From positions 38,863,634 through 38,927,633 of the forward strand of contig NC_134014.1 in assembly GCF_040712315.1 (NCBI RefSeq): 64,000 bases of DNA, in the 5' to 3' direction. The stretch comes from Castanea sativa (taxonomy: Eukaryota; Streptophyta; Magnoliopsida; Fagales; Fagaceae). Position numbers and translations under genes: made by a program. This document shows, piece after piece, positions 25,380-36,617 of this stretch (positions are counted from its first letter, which is position 1; each line of letters opens with the position of its first letter). The notes beneath the pieces were generated by a model that was given only the letters and a program-made list of their open reading frames with translations, was not told where the DNA came from and ran no database searches.

Positions 25380-26580
25380 TTGTTAGGTACAACTATAAGC
25401 CCCGAGATGAGGAATTAACTCGTCCGTTTCCTTAAAGGAAATCTAGACGTATTTGCATGGAGTCACGAAGATATGCGGGCATACCATGCCGGTAATCCAA
25501 CACGAGTTGAAGACGGATCCCGAGAAGAAACCCGTCCGGCGAAACGACGGGTCTTTGCCCCCGAACGAAACCAAGCAATCATGGAAGAAGTTAACCAGTT
25601 ATTGTTGCGAGCGGACTTCATCCGAGAAGTTTATTATCCCGAATGGCTGGCCAACGTCGTGTTAGTGAAGAAAGCAAATGGAAAATGGAGAATGTGTGTA
25701 GACTTCACGGACCTAAACAAAGCTCGCCCGAAAGATAGTTTTCCTGCCGAGGATAGATCGGTTGGTAGACTCCACGAAATTTGGACATAAATTACTAACA
25801 TTCATGGATGCATTTTCGAGTTACAACCGAGATAAAGATGGCCGAGGAAGATCGGGGAAAAAGCTGCATTCATCACAAGCCAAGGACTCTTGCTATAAGG
25901 TAATGCCCTTCGGATGACCAAGAACGCGAGGGCAACGTACCAAAGATTGGTGAACAAGATGTTCGGCAAACAAATTGGAAGAAATATGGAAGTGTATGTG
26001 GACGATATGCTCGTCGAGAGCAAAGAAGAGTTGACTCACACTGGACGACCCGGGAGAGACATTTAATACCCTCCGGATATACCGGATGAAGCTCGATCCT
26101 AGTAAGTGTGTTTTTGGGGTAGCTTCGGGAAAATTCTTAGGGTTCATGGTATCCCGAGAGGGGAATAGAAGCAAATCCGGAGAAGGTGCGGGCGATACTC
26201 GACATGGCATCCCCCAAAAACCATCAAGGAAGTCCAAAAGCTCACGGGAAGAATAGCCGCACTAAATAGGTTCGTCTTTAAAGCGACGGACGGATGTCTC
26301 CCATTTTTAAAACTTTGAAGCAAGCGTTCACACAGATCGACGAGTGTGAGGCGGCTTTTCAAGAACTCAAGCGTTACCTAGGCGGCCCGCCGTCTTGAGT
26401 CCCTCGAAAAGCCGGAGAGAGCCTTTATTTATGCACGGCGGCCTCGTCCACGGCCGTCGGTGCGGCCTTAATCCGAGAAGAAGATAAGAGCGGCTCCCGA
26501 GTTTATTATGTCGGTCAAGCCTTCCAAGGAGCAGAGGCCAAATACCCCGGGATTGAGAAGATTGTCTTCGCCACAATAGT
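25380..26580 (+). pseudogene. reverse transcriptase of element 1, frameshifted
   Basis: Pieces in several frames: EVNQLLLRADFIREVYYPEW and CVDFTDLNKARPKDSFP (fingers/palm, about 25,580-25,745), ATYQRLVNKMF-like text, then the catalytic VYVDDMLV at about 25,992. The RT-RNase H connection follows (RIAALNRFV-like, 26,250). Frames break near 25,495, 25,540, 25,750-25,860, 25,910 and later. Several breaks sit where a CAG or CTG would be expected, for example CGGCGAAACG in place of CGGCAGAAACG. Confidence 0.85.
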
Positions 26581-28538
26581 GGCTTCGCGGAAGTTACGAC
26601 CATGCTTCGAAGCACACCCTTTTATCCTTGTAATGACGGATCGGCCCATCGGGAAATCCATGAGCAAGCCCCGAAGCGGGAGAATGGTCCAGTGGGCAAT
26701 CGAACTCAGCCAGTTCGAGATCGAATATCATCCCAGAACGGCCATCAAGGCACAAGCTCTAGCGGACTTCATAGCAGAATTCACCCTCCCAGACGATAGT
26801 GACGGCATGGACGAGGCGGAACAGTGGACGATTCAGACTGACGGATCGTTAGCCCAAAAGAGGGGAGGAGTAGGGGTCATTATAAACACCCCCAATGGAG
26901 AAAAACTCCAATATGGAGTCCAATTAAAATTCCCGGCAACTAACAACGAGGCTGAATACGAGGGCATACTGACGGGACTAAGACTTGGCAATGCTCTCGG
27001 GATTAAGAACTTGCTCATTCAGAGTGACTCGAAACTAGCGATAGGGCAGATCAAGGAAGAGTATGAGGCAAAGGAAGAAAGGATGCAGAAGTACCTCAAG
27101 TTGGTCAGACATCTAGCTCGTGGGTTTGACAAGTTGAATTTCGTCAGGATCCCGAGAAGCCAGAATGCAGAGGCAGACGAGGTCGCCAAGATGGCCTCGT
27201 ATATAGAAGAACCAACGGACAAGGAGATTCTCATGGACATTCAAAAATACCCTAGCATCGAGGAAGTCCCGATATTCCCCATCCAGAACATAGGTGGTTG
27301 GATGGCACCGATCGTCTCATATCTTCAAGACGGACATCTCCCTCATGACTCAACGGAGGCCAGGAAGATTAAAGCAAGGGCGGCCAAATTCACAATTTTG
27401 AATGATACCTTATACAAAAGAGGGTTCTCCTCGCCTTATTTGAAGTGTATCGACGAGGAAGAAGCTAAGTACGTCCTCCACAAGATCCACGAAGGGATTT
27501 GCGGGGACCACGCCGGGCCCAGATCCTTGGTAAGTAAGGTTATTAGAGCAGGGTATTTCTGGCCGACTATGCAGGCAGACGCTATAGAGCTCGTCAAGAG
27601 GTGTGATAAGTGCCAGAGGTTCGGGAATGTCCAGAGGCTGCCAGCAGAGAAGATGACAACGATTACCTCCCCCTGGCCATTCGCACAATGGGGGATCGAC
27701 ATTGTCGGCCCGCTACCCACAGGAAAAGGACGGGTACGATTCTTGCTCGTCGCTATCGACTACTTCACTAAATGGGTTGAAGCGAGAAGCACTAGCAACG
27801 ATCACGAGACAGAATCCATAGCTTCGTGTGGAGAAATATAATCTGCGTAGTTCGGGATTCCGCAAACGATCATTTCGGACAATGGCCGACGGTTCGACGG
27901 CCCGGGGATTTAGAGACTTTTGCTCGGGGCTAGGTATCAAGAATAAGTTCTCGTCGCGGGGCACCCACGGTCTAATGGGCAAACGGAGGTAACTAATCGA
28001 ACATTGCTCGGGATCATAAAAGCACGACTAGACGAAGCTAAGGGCGCGTGGCCGAGAAGAATTGCCCCATGTTTTGTGGGCCTACGGAGACGCTGAAGAA
28101 CCCCCCGGCTGGAGAGACGCCTTTCGGGCTCACTTATGGCACCGGCGATAATCCCGGTCGAGGTGGGTATGGCCGGCACCGGGCGAGAAGTTTTCCGCGA
28201 AGAGAACAACGACGACCAGCTTCGAATCAATCTGGATTGCTTAGACGAGGTGAGGGACAAAGCCTCGAACATGACGATGAAATACCAACAGAAGATGACT
28301 GAATACTACAACAAAAGGGTCAGGCTCAGAAGACTAGAAATTGGCAATCTCGTCTTACGTAAGGTGACGACTGCAACTAGAGACTCGCCCACGGGAAACT
28401 TGGCCCACATGGGAAGGACCTTACAAGGTCGTGCACTACTCCCGACAAGGCAGCTATCACTTGGAGACCCTGGACGGACAAAAACTCCCGCGACCTTGGA
28501 ACATAGAAAATTTGAAGAAATACCACCAACAGAGATAG
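26579..28538 (+). pseudogene. RNase H and integrase of element 1, 3' part frameshifted
   Basis: A 420-codon open stretch (26,579-27,841) holds the end of the first RNase H, then a second, archaeal-type RNase H (WTIQTDGS..., NNEAEYEGILTGLRLG, SDSKLAIGQI) typical of Tat elements. The integrase HHCC zinc domain follows (HKIHEGICGDHAG, RCDKCQRFG), then the first core Asp in WGIDIVGPLP. After 27,841 the core continues in other frames (TIISDNGRRFDGPGI, SNGQTEVTNRT-like, about 27,870-28,000). The C-terminal domain runs to RPWNIENLKKYHQQR and TAG at 28,536. Integrase is therefore broken by several indels between about 27,840 and 28,450. Confidence 0.9.
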
Positions 28539-28632
28539 ATCAAGAATGTACTAATTACTCAAAATTAATGAAATGATGGTTCAAATGATGTGTTCATACA
28601 AGTACCAAGTATCGAAAAAAAAAAAAAAACGC

Positions 28633-29297
28633 CTAAGTAATAAGATTCCGCATCGACGGATATACATTACTGACGAAGGCAAAAACAAAGAACTTTTGTC
28701 TAAGTAATAAGATTCCGCATCGACGGATGTACATTACTAACTAAGGCAAAAGCAAAGAACTTTTGTCTAAGTAATAAGATTCTGCATCGACGGATGTATA
28801 TTACTGACGAAGGCAAAAGCAAAGAACTTTTGTCTAAGTAATAAGATTCCGCATCGACGGATGTACATTACTGACTAAGGCAAAAGCAAAGAACTTTTGT
28901 CTAAGTAATAAGATTCCGCATCGACGGATGTACATTACTGACGAAGGCAAAAGCAAAGAACTTTTGTCTAAATAATAAGATTCCGCATCGACGGATGTAC
29001 ATTACTGACGAAGGCAAAAGCAAAGAACTTTTGTCTAAGTAATAAGATTCCGCATCGACGGATGTACATTACTGACGAAGGCAAAAGCAAAGAACTTTTG
29101 TCTAAGCAATAAGATTCCGCATCGACGGATGTACATTACTGACGAATGCAAAAGCAAAGAACTTTTGTCTAAGTAATAAGGTTCCGCATAGACGGAAGTA
29201 TATTACTGACGAATACAAAAGCAAAGAACTTTTGTCTAAATAATAAGATTCCGCATAGACGAAAGCAGATTACTGACGAAGACCAAAGCAAAAAAAA
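28633..29297. repeat. tandem array, 67-bp unit, about 10 copies
   Basis: Units start CTAAGTAATAAGATTCCGCA at 28,633, 28,700, 28,767, 28,834, 28,901, 28,968, 29,035, 29,102, 29,169 and 29,236 (last one incomplete), so the period is exactly 67 bp. Copies are nearly identical in the middle and diverge at the right end. The array lies between the integrase stop (28,538) and the stop of the antisense gene (29,510). Hypervariable tandem repeats after pol are known from Tat/Ogre elements and can seed satellites. Confidence 0.97.
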
Positions 29298-29509
29298 AAA
29301 ACATTTCCAAAGCAGAACATGTGAAAGTAGATATGATATTATAAAAGCCCAAAAACCAAAGGCCATTGTTTGTACGAAAAACAAAAGAGAAACCCATAAA
29401 CCCTGGGTTAAAAATACACCTTTAGAATGTTCTGGAAAGCAAGCCTTACAACAAAAGGCACAAAAAAAAAAGAAAAGAAAAGAGGAAGATAATTTTTTGC
29501 GAGACAGGT

Positions 29510-31493
29510 TCAAGTGTCCAGATCGACATCTTCTTCAGCAGGGACTTCAGGAACAGCAGCTTCAACGACTGGGACCTCTCCAGTAGGAAGACCTTCAGGA
29601 GCGTCGGCGGCGCGGCAGGCGGCCTCGTCACTCGAGATTTCCCTATCTACCTCCTCCATATCCAACGTCTCCGAGGTCGATCCCCGAAAGGGTGCTTGAG
29701 CGGTACCTCCGCCAGAAGCTCGAAACCTTTGAAGTACTACCGAGTGAAAAGTACGAGTTGTACTCCTCCGTCTTGGAATCCTTCAATCGCTCCGGGAGGC
29801 GACGACCCCGATCTTCTCCTTCGCAATTGCCCGGCTCCCGTCTTTCTCAAGCACGGCCGCTCTCACCTTCAATCGTCATCCGGCCTTTTAGCTTCGTCCC
29901 CGGCTTGTTGGGCGCTCTCAGAGCAATTAGTTCCCTCTTGACTTTGAATTCTCCATCTCCAAGACCTTGATCCGGGCTAGCGAAGACTCAACCTTAACCT
30001 CACGAGCAAGATACTCGGATGAAAGGTGAACGATCTCTCCCGGCACCTAAAAATGTACATGTTAGTTTATACACGGCGACATTTAGCTCAAATCAAATCA
30101 GAGTAAAGGAAATGTGTGTTACCTGGACGAGCTTCTGGAGATGACGACCCATCAGTTCACTTGTGGGCATGCTCGAGAACACCCTTAGGTCTTCTGCAGC
30201 CACGACTCCACGAGCCCAGTCCATCGCCAGCTTTTCGTCATCCCAAATTGTCGACGAAGAAGTAGCTTCCTTCCCCCCTTCCGCGGTACGTGGCCTCTTC
30301 GAAGCGGGGGTCGGGATCTCCTCATCGAAGTGGCCGGCGAGGCCGTCCTCGTAGTATCGGCTCCGAAACCACTGATAGCGAGACGAAGTAATCGGTGTAA
30401 CGGAGGAAACTTTCCCCTTTACCCGAACCACTTTCTTCCCGATGGCGGACAGAGGTTCGTCCTTCTTGGACCGCATCCTCTCATACATACCTTTATTGAA
30501 TTTGGTCGTCATCTCTGCAAGAGAAGGAAGCGTTAAAAAGAAAAACAGAGCAAGGAAATACGAATGTAGATCTGACGAACCCAAACACTTACTCTTCTTC
30601 CCTTCAATATCGAGACTCCGGAGGACGAAGGGAGATGGGTCGGGGCCTAAGTTGTAAAAAGCAAGAGTCCGAGGTCTACCGAGGTCGTCCCGAGTTCTCG
30701 ATAGATCGAGCATACACAATGGCTGCCTCGACACGCTCCTTGTACACCTTTTTAGCTTCGATCTCCTTTCGGCCGTAAAAAAAAAAAAAGGGAGAATTTA
30801 GCAACGATAACACCGGACTCAACAAGGAAAAAGAAAGGAAAGGATACCGACGCACCTAAAGTCGGGGTTCCCCACCGAACGAAGCAATCGGGGGATATCT
30901 CCCCGATCACAGTTGAGGGGTCTCAAAGTCGTCCACGACACAAACACAAATGCGGACTTCCGGTATCCGAAGGACGAGGGTAAGCCCTTGACGATTCGGC
31001 TCTTCTCTCCCAAGGTACTAGCTCGTAATACCCATACTCCTTCGACTCTTTCAAACGGTACAAATAAATAAGCTCGTTTACCTTGATCATATCCCCATTA
31101 AGCGACCAACCATATCTCCATACGGTTGACTACAATCCTCCACGAATTGGGCATGAGGCCGCCGGGGGCAATGCCCAAATATGCTAAAAGCTCCATTACA
31201 AAAGGGTGGACGGGAAGCCTTAATCCACAAGTGAAAGCGGCCTCGTAGAAGCACACTTCACCGGAAAAAGCGACAAGCCCTCTCCTCGTCGGTAGGCCGA
31301 CGAACCCGAACTCTCTCCGAAACCGAAACCTATCTCTAAACCTACCCACAGCCTCGGAATCTAGGCCACACGCCTCCACGAGAGCATGGAAAGCCTTAAT
31401 TTCCCTAAACGACGAAGCGGCGGTATCCCCCTCCATAAGGTCGCCACTAGACGATAACCCCGTCTCTAGATCACTAGACCTAACCTCGGACAT
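29510..31493 (-). CDS. antisense extra gene of element 1 (putative gypsy-type transposon protein), spliced
   Basis: Reads opposite to gag-pol inside the element. From ATG at 31,493 a 131-codon frame includes CFYEAAFTCGLRLPVHPFV and GIAPGGLMPNSWRIV, matching the 'putative gypsy type transposon' domain (PF04195 type). Later exons include SSFGYRK...VSWTTLRPLNCDRGDIPRLL (about 30,990-30,850) and KKVVRVKGKVSSVTPITSSR (about 30,440). They end in an acidic Pro/Glu-rich tail (VPEVPAEEDVDLDT, TGA at 29,510-29,512). Introns show AGAG/GTAAGT donor and TTGCAG acceptor around 30,595-30,515, and GTAACA after LQKLVQ at about 30,120. Function is unknown; relatives occur in Grande-like elements. Frames are not continuous everywhere (about 29,700-29,990), so the present copy may be broken. 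Confidence 0.65.
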
Positions 31494-32116
31494 ATGCCGT
31501 CGCTCCTCGCACTAAACCCTCAAAGCCAATCAGGCGGCGAGGCGAAGCAGGGGAAACAAATCGCTCAAAACAATGCCTAAGCTATTACCCGCAAAAACGA
31601 AACCCTCCAAATTGGGAAAAACGCCTAAAGACCCTCCTAAACGAGCAAAAAGAAAGGAAATCTAAGGGCAAGTTTCTCTAACTTCTAAACTACTGACCAT
31701 GGACACCCAGGTAAGACACAGGTAAATAGGAAAGTACTGAAAAACAAACAAACAAAAAAGCAGAAAACAAAGAGAAAATCAAACGTTTGCAAAAGAAAAA
31801 AAGAAAGAGGGAAAAATGGAATGGGTAACATACCTCGATGAGAAGAAACAAGAAGTCCAACACGCACCAGCTCAGAGAAAAATGGAGAAATAGGTGAGGA
31901 AGAAAAAGCTAGGACAAACTGAGAAGTAGAAAAAAAATGCAAGATAAAGTAAGGGAGAAGAAGTTTAAAAACCAAATGAAGGTGAAACTGAAAATCGGCA
32001 GGAAACCCAAGGGACATAATTCTCCGCCAACCGCATCACGCCACGTGGCCACGACCCACGAAACGCCGCCACTACGCATTCAATGCGGCACGAAATCCAA
32101 AAAAAAAAACTATTCG

Positions 32117-32160
32117 GTTTCCACGATCGTCACTGACGATCGTGAAACCCGGGGGGCATC
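32117..32160 (+). other. hairpin and polypurine tract before the 3' LTR of element 1
   Basis: CACGATCGTCA-C-TGACGATCGTG (32,122-32,144) is a perfect 11-bp inverted repeat, extended by GTTTC/GAAAC. It is followed by AAACCCGGGGGGCATC and the LTR at 32,161. The G-run is the best candidate for the plus-strand primer. Confidence 0.65.
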
Positions 32161-32616
32161 TGATGGGACTGACGAAGTTATACATCGACGAGGACCATTT
32201 ACAGACGAACATAACTAGTCATCGGCAGAAGAGTTAATGTCACTAAATGCTGCCAATAAAGCCTCGGCCGTTACAGGACCAGCTAGACAAACCAACGGGA
32301 AGGTATTAACACCCATTACTCCCCTGAAGACGTTACAAGAAGAGTCATTAATACCCCAACGGGTATAATCCCCAAGGGTATATAAAAGCCCTCACAAACA
32401 CCAAAACAAGGTACAGAAAATAACATCACAACCTGGATATATTCTTGATATCTCAAATCATTATCTTCTTGTGTACTGACTTTATCATCGGAGCCGTTGT
32501 GGCAGGCACCACACCGGTGACCACTTGAACAAGTTCTTGCTCCCTCAGGGTCGTCAAATCACTGCCAAGAGCCATCTGGACGAATCCTAGTAAACCGACG
32601 AGATACTGCTTCATCA
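32161..32616 (+). repeat. 3' LTR of Tat element 1
   Basis: 456 bp, same TGATGGG...CATCA ends as the 5' copy. It keeps a TATA box (TATATAAAAG, about 32,379) and the GAAACCC upstream junction. CCTTT follows at 32,617. Confidence 0.95.
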
Positions 32617-32621
32617 CCTTT

Positions 32622-33374
32622 GAACAACAAAAATAAGCAATATAAAACCACCACAGTTTTTGCAATGTTCTCTTTGAATTGATCATATTCTAATTTTCCA
32701 AAAACTTAATCTAATCGCAACCCCATGCACTACTAAATGTTAGCGGTGACAACCAATTACGTGCAAGATTTTGAGGAGCCGATTGTTTTGTTAATTAAAT
32801 TCAGAAAGCTTTCTGAAGGAAGAAGTAATGAAAATCTTATGAAACTCATAATATTTTAGAATTTAGATAGTTGTTTTTAGTGAAAATAAACCTCATAACA
32901 GTCTGTGTTTGATAGATTTTAGCTTTCTAAAATACAAGTTAAGATAATATTATTCCAAACGTGTTGTCGGTGTATGTTCAACTGGTGACTTGCTAACAAT
33001 TTTTTTTTAAAAATAAGTGTAGTGATTAACTCTTGCGTGTTAGTGACAATGCAAAAATCTTCTTCAAACACAACGAAATAGTACACTATTTTTGCAATAA
33101 GTTTAGGTATTAATTCGTTGTAATTCTAAAAAAAATCACCATAAGTCAAAATAAAATAAAAATAAACCCACTATAACTCAAAAGTCAAAAGATTCCAACA
33201 AAGCTTATTATAAAAATATTGTAAAAATTTGTTGTGTCCATAGACTTTCTCTTTTAAAACAAATTAGTCACAAACCCATTAATATAATTATTTTTATATT
33301 TTATAAGAGTATAATATAAAATTTATAGGTTAAATAGTGCATATTTTATTTAAAAGTGTTTTCTATTTTTATAA
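32622..33374. other. AT-rich spacer, nothing recognised
   Basis: No coding frame or transposon end supported. This is the original genomic sequence into which element 1 inserted, continuing from 22,843. Confidence 0.5.
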
Positions 33375-34388
33375 GAGCATCTGTAGCAGATGTTGTAAAA
33401 AAAATTCATTTTACCACATTAAAAGCATACTTTATTATTTTACCACATCATTTTATAACATCCCATTTATCAGATGTTTTATCATTCAATTCTATACATT
33501 AAAATAATATTTACTACACTTTAAAATAATATATTATCTCCTCCCTATCATCACCATCAACAACAACGGCACATCCACCACTGCCGTAACAACAGCCACC
33601 AACAGCAACAACACCAACCAGCCATCACCGACACAAACCCACATCCACCAACGCCACCTTAAAAAAAAAAAAAAACACACACACACACACACACAACCAA
33701 AGAGATCGGCACAACCACAAATCTCAAACCCATCGGCACCATCCCAAATCTCAAATCCACAGCACCATCCCAAAATCAACCAAGCACTGCTCAAATTAGC
33801 CAACCATGACTCAAATTAACCAAACACAACCCACTACAACCATCCAAAACCACCAAACACAACCCACAACAACCACCCTAAAAAACACCGCCACAACCAC
33901 CGCAAGAGAAAGGAGAGAGATCCGGCAATGTGCGAGATGGTGGAGGGCGAGATCAGCAGGGAGGAGCTGACAGAGGTGAGATCAAGATCGAGATCGGCAG
34001 GGATCGAGATCGAGATCAATGAGATCGAGATCAGTAGGGAAGATTTTTGGGTTTGATTTGAGGTGCAAAGAGAGAGAAAGACGTTTAAGGTTGAGGGAGG
34101 AGCTAGGAATCTGATCTGAAGAGGAAAGAACACCGGTTGGGAGAGAGAGACAAATTGTGAGGAGAGAGAAAAAAATCAATTAAAGAAGTGAGAGGAGAGA
34201 GAAAAGTCGAATAAAAAAATAATAAACGTGTTTTGCCATTCTTGTCCATATCGTGGCAAATTGCAACGGTGTTGTTCCATGTTGCAAAAGTTTAACACAT
34301 TTAACACACTTGATAATGCTCCGTTTTTGTGTTTAGTGTGTCAAATGTGCCAAATATTTGGTATTTGACACATCTGCTGTGGATGCTC
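33375..34388. mobile_element. non-autonomous PIF/Harbinger-type element, TSD TAA
   Basis: The 1,014-bp element starts GAGCATCTGTAGCAGATGT and ends ACATCTGCTGTGGATGCTC, imperfect terminal inverted repeats of about 19 bp. TAA flanks both ends (33,372-33,374 and 34,389-34,391), the trinucleotide duplication expected for Harbinger elements. The inside is low-complexity: A/C-rich with a (CA)n run at about 33,674-33,696 and GA-rich later. No transposase is present; minus-strand open frames there are compositional. Confidence 0.8.
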
Positions 34389-34560
34389 TAAAGTTTTATA
34401 CAATGAAACATATAATGTATTTTGCATTCAACAATAATACATAACCCCTTTCTCAAAAAAAAAAAAAACAACAATACATAACCCCATAAAAAAAATTACA
34501 TAGTGATATATATATAGTACATAATTATAATAAAAAGATTTATATAACATAATAACGATG

Positions 34561-35874
34561 ATATTTCAGTCACAGGTAAATTATATTTGGTTATGATCTC
34601 AGGACTTTTTTTTTAACTAATAAATGTTGAGAAGAAACCAGAATAATCTCTAGGACCTTAGTCATGCTCACTCTGTATTCAATAACATGATTAATCTACT
34701 AGTGACAATTCCAAGTAATTCTTTAACCAAAATAATAATAATAATAATCTAAGGGTTGTTCCAGGTAACTCTTTAGCCCCAAAATAAAATCAAGATGACC
34801 TTTTTTCTTGATGTTTATGAATTTGTTTGTGGACGAACCAGAAGAATGGTGTGACAAACTCATTTCAACCTACATATGATAGTCACTCCTAGCTGAGGTT
34901 TCTTCTTGTTGCAGAGAACACCCTTGCAGCCTACCCAATTGAGAACATTCCTCCTCCATTGAGCAAGCTAAGCCTGGCACAGAGCATGTACCATTTCATT
35001 AGTGGCTATACTGCTCTGGTACATATCTTTTTTATCAATGTACTTATTCATTGCAAAATTAGTAGTATCTTTATGGTGACTATATAGTATATACACATAC
35101 TATTAAAAACCTAGAAAAGTTTTTGGTGACTGGTAACTACATACAGAGTTTATAAACATAGGTAACTGGCCACTGTAGAGGGTGTGAAGGAGCCACAGGC
35201 AACATTCTCAGCTTGCTTCGGTGCAGCGTTCACAATGTTGCACCCAACCAAGCATGCAGCCATGCTAGCTGAAAAGATGCAGAAGCATGGTGCAACAGGA
35301 CGGCGTTAACACCAGTTAGTCAAGTGGAAGGTGTGTCCTGAATCTTATAATTGCATATTTTGATATATTGCCTATCAAACGACAGCATTCATCAACGTCC
35401 CTAAGAATACTTGAATCAAAATTTTTCTTTTTCTTTTTCCGTGCAGCTATGGCTCTGAAGATCGAATTAAGTTACGGTACACACAAGTAAAATCATAGAT
35501 GCCATACACAGTGGCAGCCTCTCAAATGCAAATTACAAGAAAACTGAGGTTTTAGGCTCGGGATTCCCACAGAGGTGGAGGGGTGCCTTCAGAAATCCTG
35601 GAACCAGTGAATACTGTAAGTTGGCTATCCTTACTTCCCTCCCTCCCGTCTTTTTTTTCTATTGCTTGGACTCTGCCTAGTTCATGTGATTTATAGGGGT
35701 TGATATAATGATTTTTATTTACGCGATGCAGTGGTCGGACAAGGATGCTTACAATGAAAAACTGTTAAAGCTGGCTGGTCATTCAAGGATAACTTTGAGA
35801 AATTCACAAACTACAAGATTGGTGTGGATAACGAGCTGACAGTTGAGACCCTTGCAGCTGGTCCAATCTTCTGA
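34561..35874 (+). pseudogene. partial duplicated PEPCK pseudogene (end of exon 8 to exon 12)
   Basis: Starts at the exon 8 tail TCAGTCACAG/GTAAA (34,566-34,575) and continues with exon 9 (34,915-35,018), exon 10 (about 35,162-35,330), exon 11 (35,447-35,615) and exon 12 (35,732-35,874, TGA stop). Exon 9 has lost 75 bp in frame (25 codons from [11 protein letters not shown] to GVL). Exon 10 has an early in-frame TAG and a frameshift in GGACGGCGTTAACACC. Exon 11 has GTAAAATCATAG, and exon 12 lacks a base near GGCTGGTCATTC. Introns are kept, so it arose by DNA duplication, not retroposition. Upstream exons, including the P-loop, are absent. Confidence 0.95.
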
Positions 35875-36072
35875 TCATGGGAACAATATAACAACAAATC
35901 TGTGGAACTTGGCTCAATTTTCTACACTTTTTTCTGAAAGAAAATGTAACAATAACCAAAATTCAATTGAAAATCATATATTTGGAAAAAGGTTGTTTTG
36001 TCTGTCTTGGTACTAAAAAAGCCTGTAATGGTCAATTAAATTATGAAATTGGCACTCAAAAGCCTGTGATAG
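35875..36072. other. short spacer between converging PEPCK pseudogene and next gene
   Basis: About 200 bp with no feature beyond likely 3' UTR of the minus-strand gene that ends at 36,073. Confidence 0.4.
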
Positions 36073-36565
36073 TTAAGGAATAAGTTTCCAAGCTTGATGC
36101 ATAATTTCATCATTTACAAAGGGACGCAAAGACCACATTAGGCAGTAGCTCTCTAACTCTCCTGATGATAACTTGAAATTCAGAGCAGAAACAATTTTTT
36201 CCTGCAACAAGGTACAATATTATATTCATATGTGTACACCCCAAACCATATTATATGTTTGTAACGTTTATCCAGATTGGAGAAATGACATGAAGGGAGA
36301 TATGGAGCTCACTACCTGCATTACGTAGTCTTGTTTAAGCATGCTGTAAATGAATCCCATCAGGGCAGCAAAATCAGTTACTTCAGGTCTTTGAATTCGA
36401 GATGATGCTACTTCCTTTTAAATAAAAAGTCAGCATACAGGCATTAAATTCATAACAAACATACCCATCAAATCAAAATACCATGCAATGATTCTTCTAC
36501 TAGTTGTGTACAAATCTGCATTAGGATTTAAATGCTGTAAAATAACTAAATATTCAGTCAGCAAT

Positions 36566-36617
<52 letters not shown>

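Larger units (their letters stand above)
22844..32616 (+). mobile_element. full-length Ty3/gypsy element, Tat lineage, TSD CCTTT
   Basis: The 9,773-bp element is bounded by LTRs with TGATG...CATCA ends and by a perfect 5-bp duplication CCTTT (22,839-22,843 and 32,617-32,621). Order on the plus strand is LTR, primer site, gag, protease, RT, RNase H, integrase, tandem array, antisense gene, purine tract, LTR. Integrase after RNase H makes it Ty3/gypsy; an extra ORF in antisense downstream of pol is known from the Tat group (for example Grande, RIRE2, Retand). The LTRs differ by roughly two dozen positions, so insertion is fairly recent, but gag and RT are shattered by frameshifts and it cannot encode its proteins as read. 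Confidence 0.95.

Noticed and set aside
28633..29297. Regular repeats that could suggest a CRISPR array
   Set aside because: Units are head-to-tail with no unique spacers, inside a plant LTR retrotransposon. It is an ordinary tandem array.
29510..31493. Host gene on the minus strand
   Set aside because: It lies wholly between the two LTRs of element 1 and carries a transposon-type domain, so it belongs to the element.
33534..34179. Minus-strand frames rich in Leu/Trp/Val or Ser
   Set aside because: They come from low-complexity CA- and GA-rich DNA inside the Harbinger element.
34561..35874. Second functional PEPCK gene
   Set aside because: It lacks exons 1-7, the P-loop and the metal-binding motif, and has stops, frameshifts and a 75-bp deletion.
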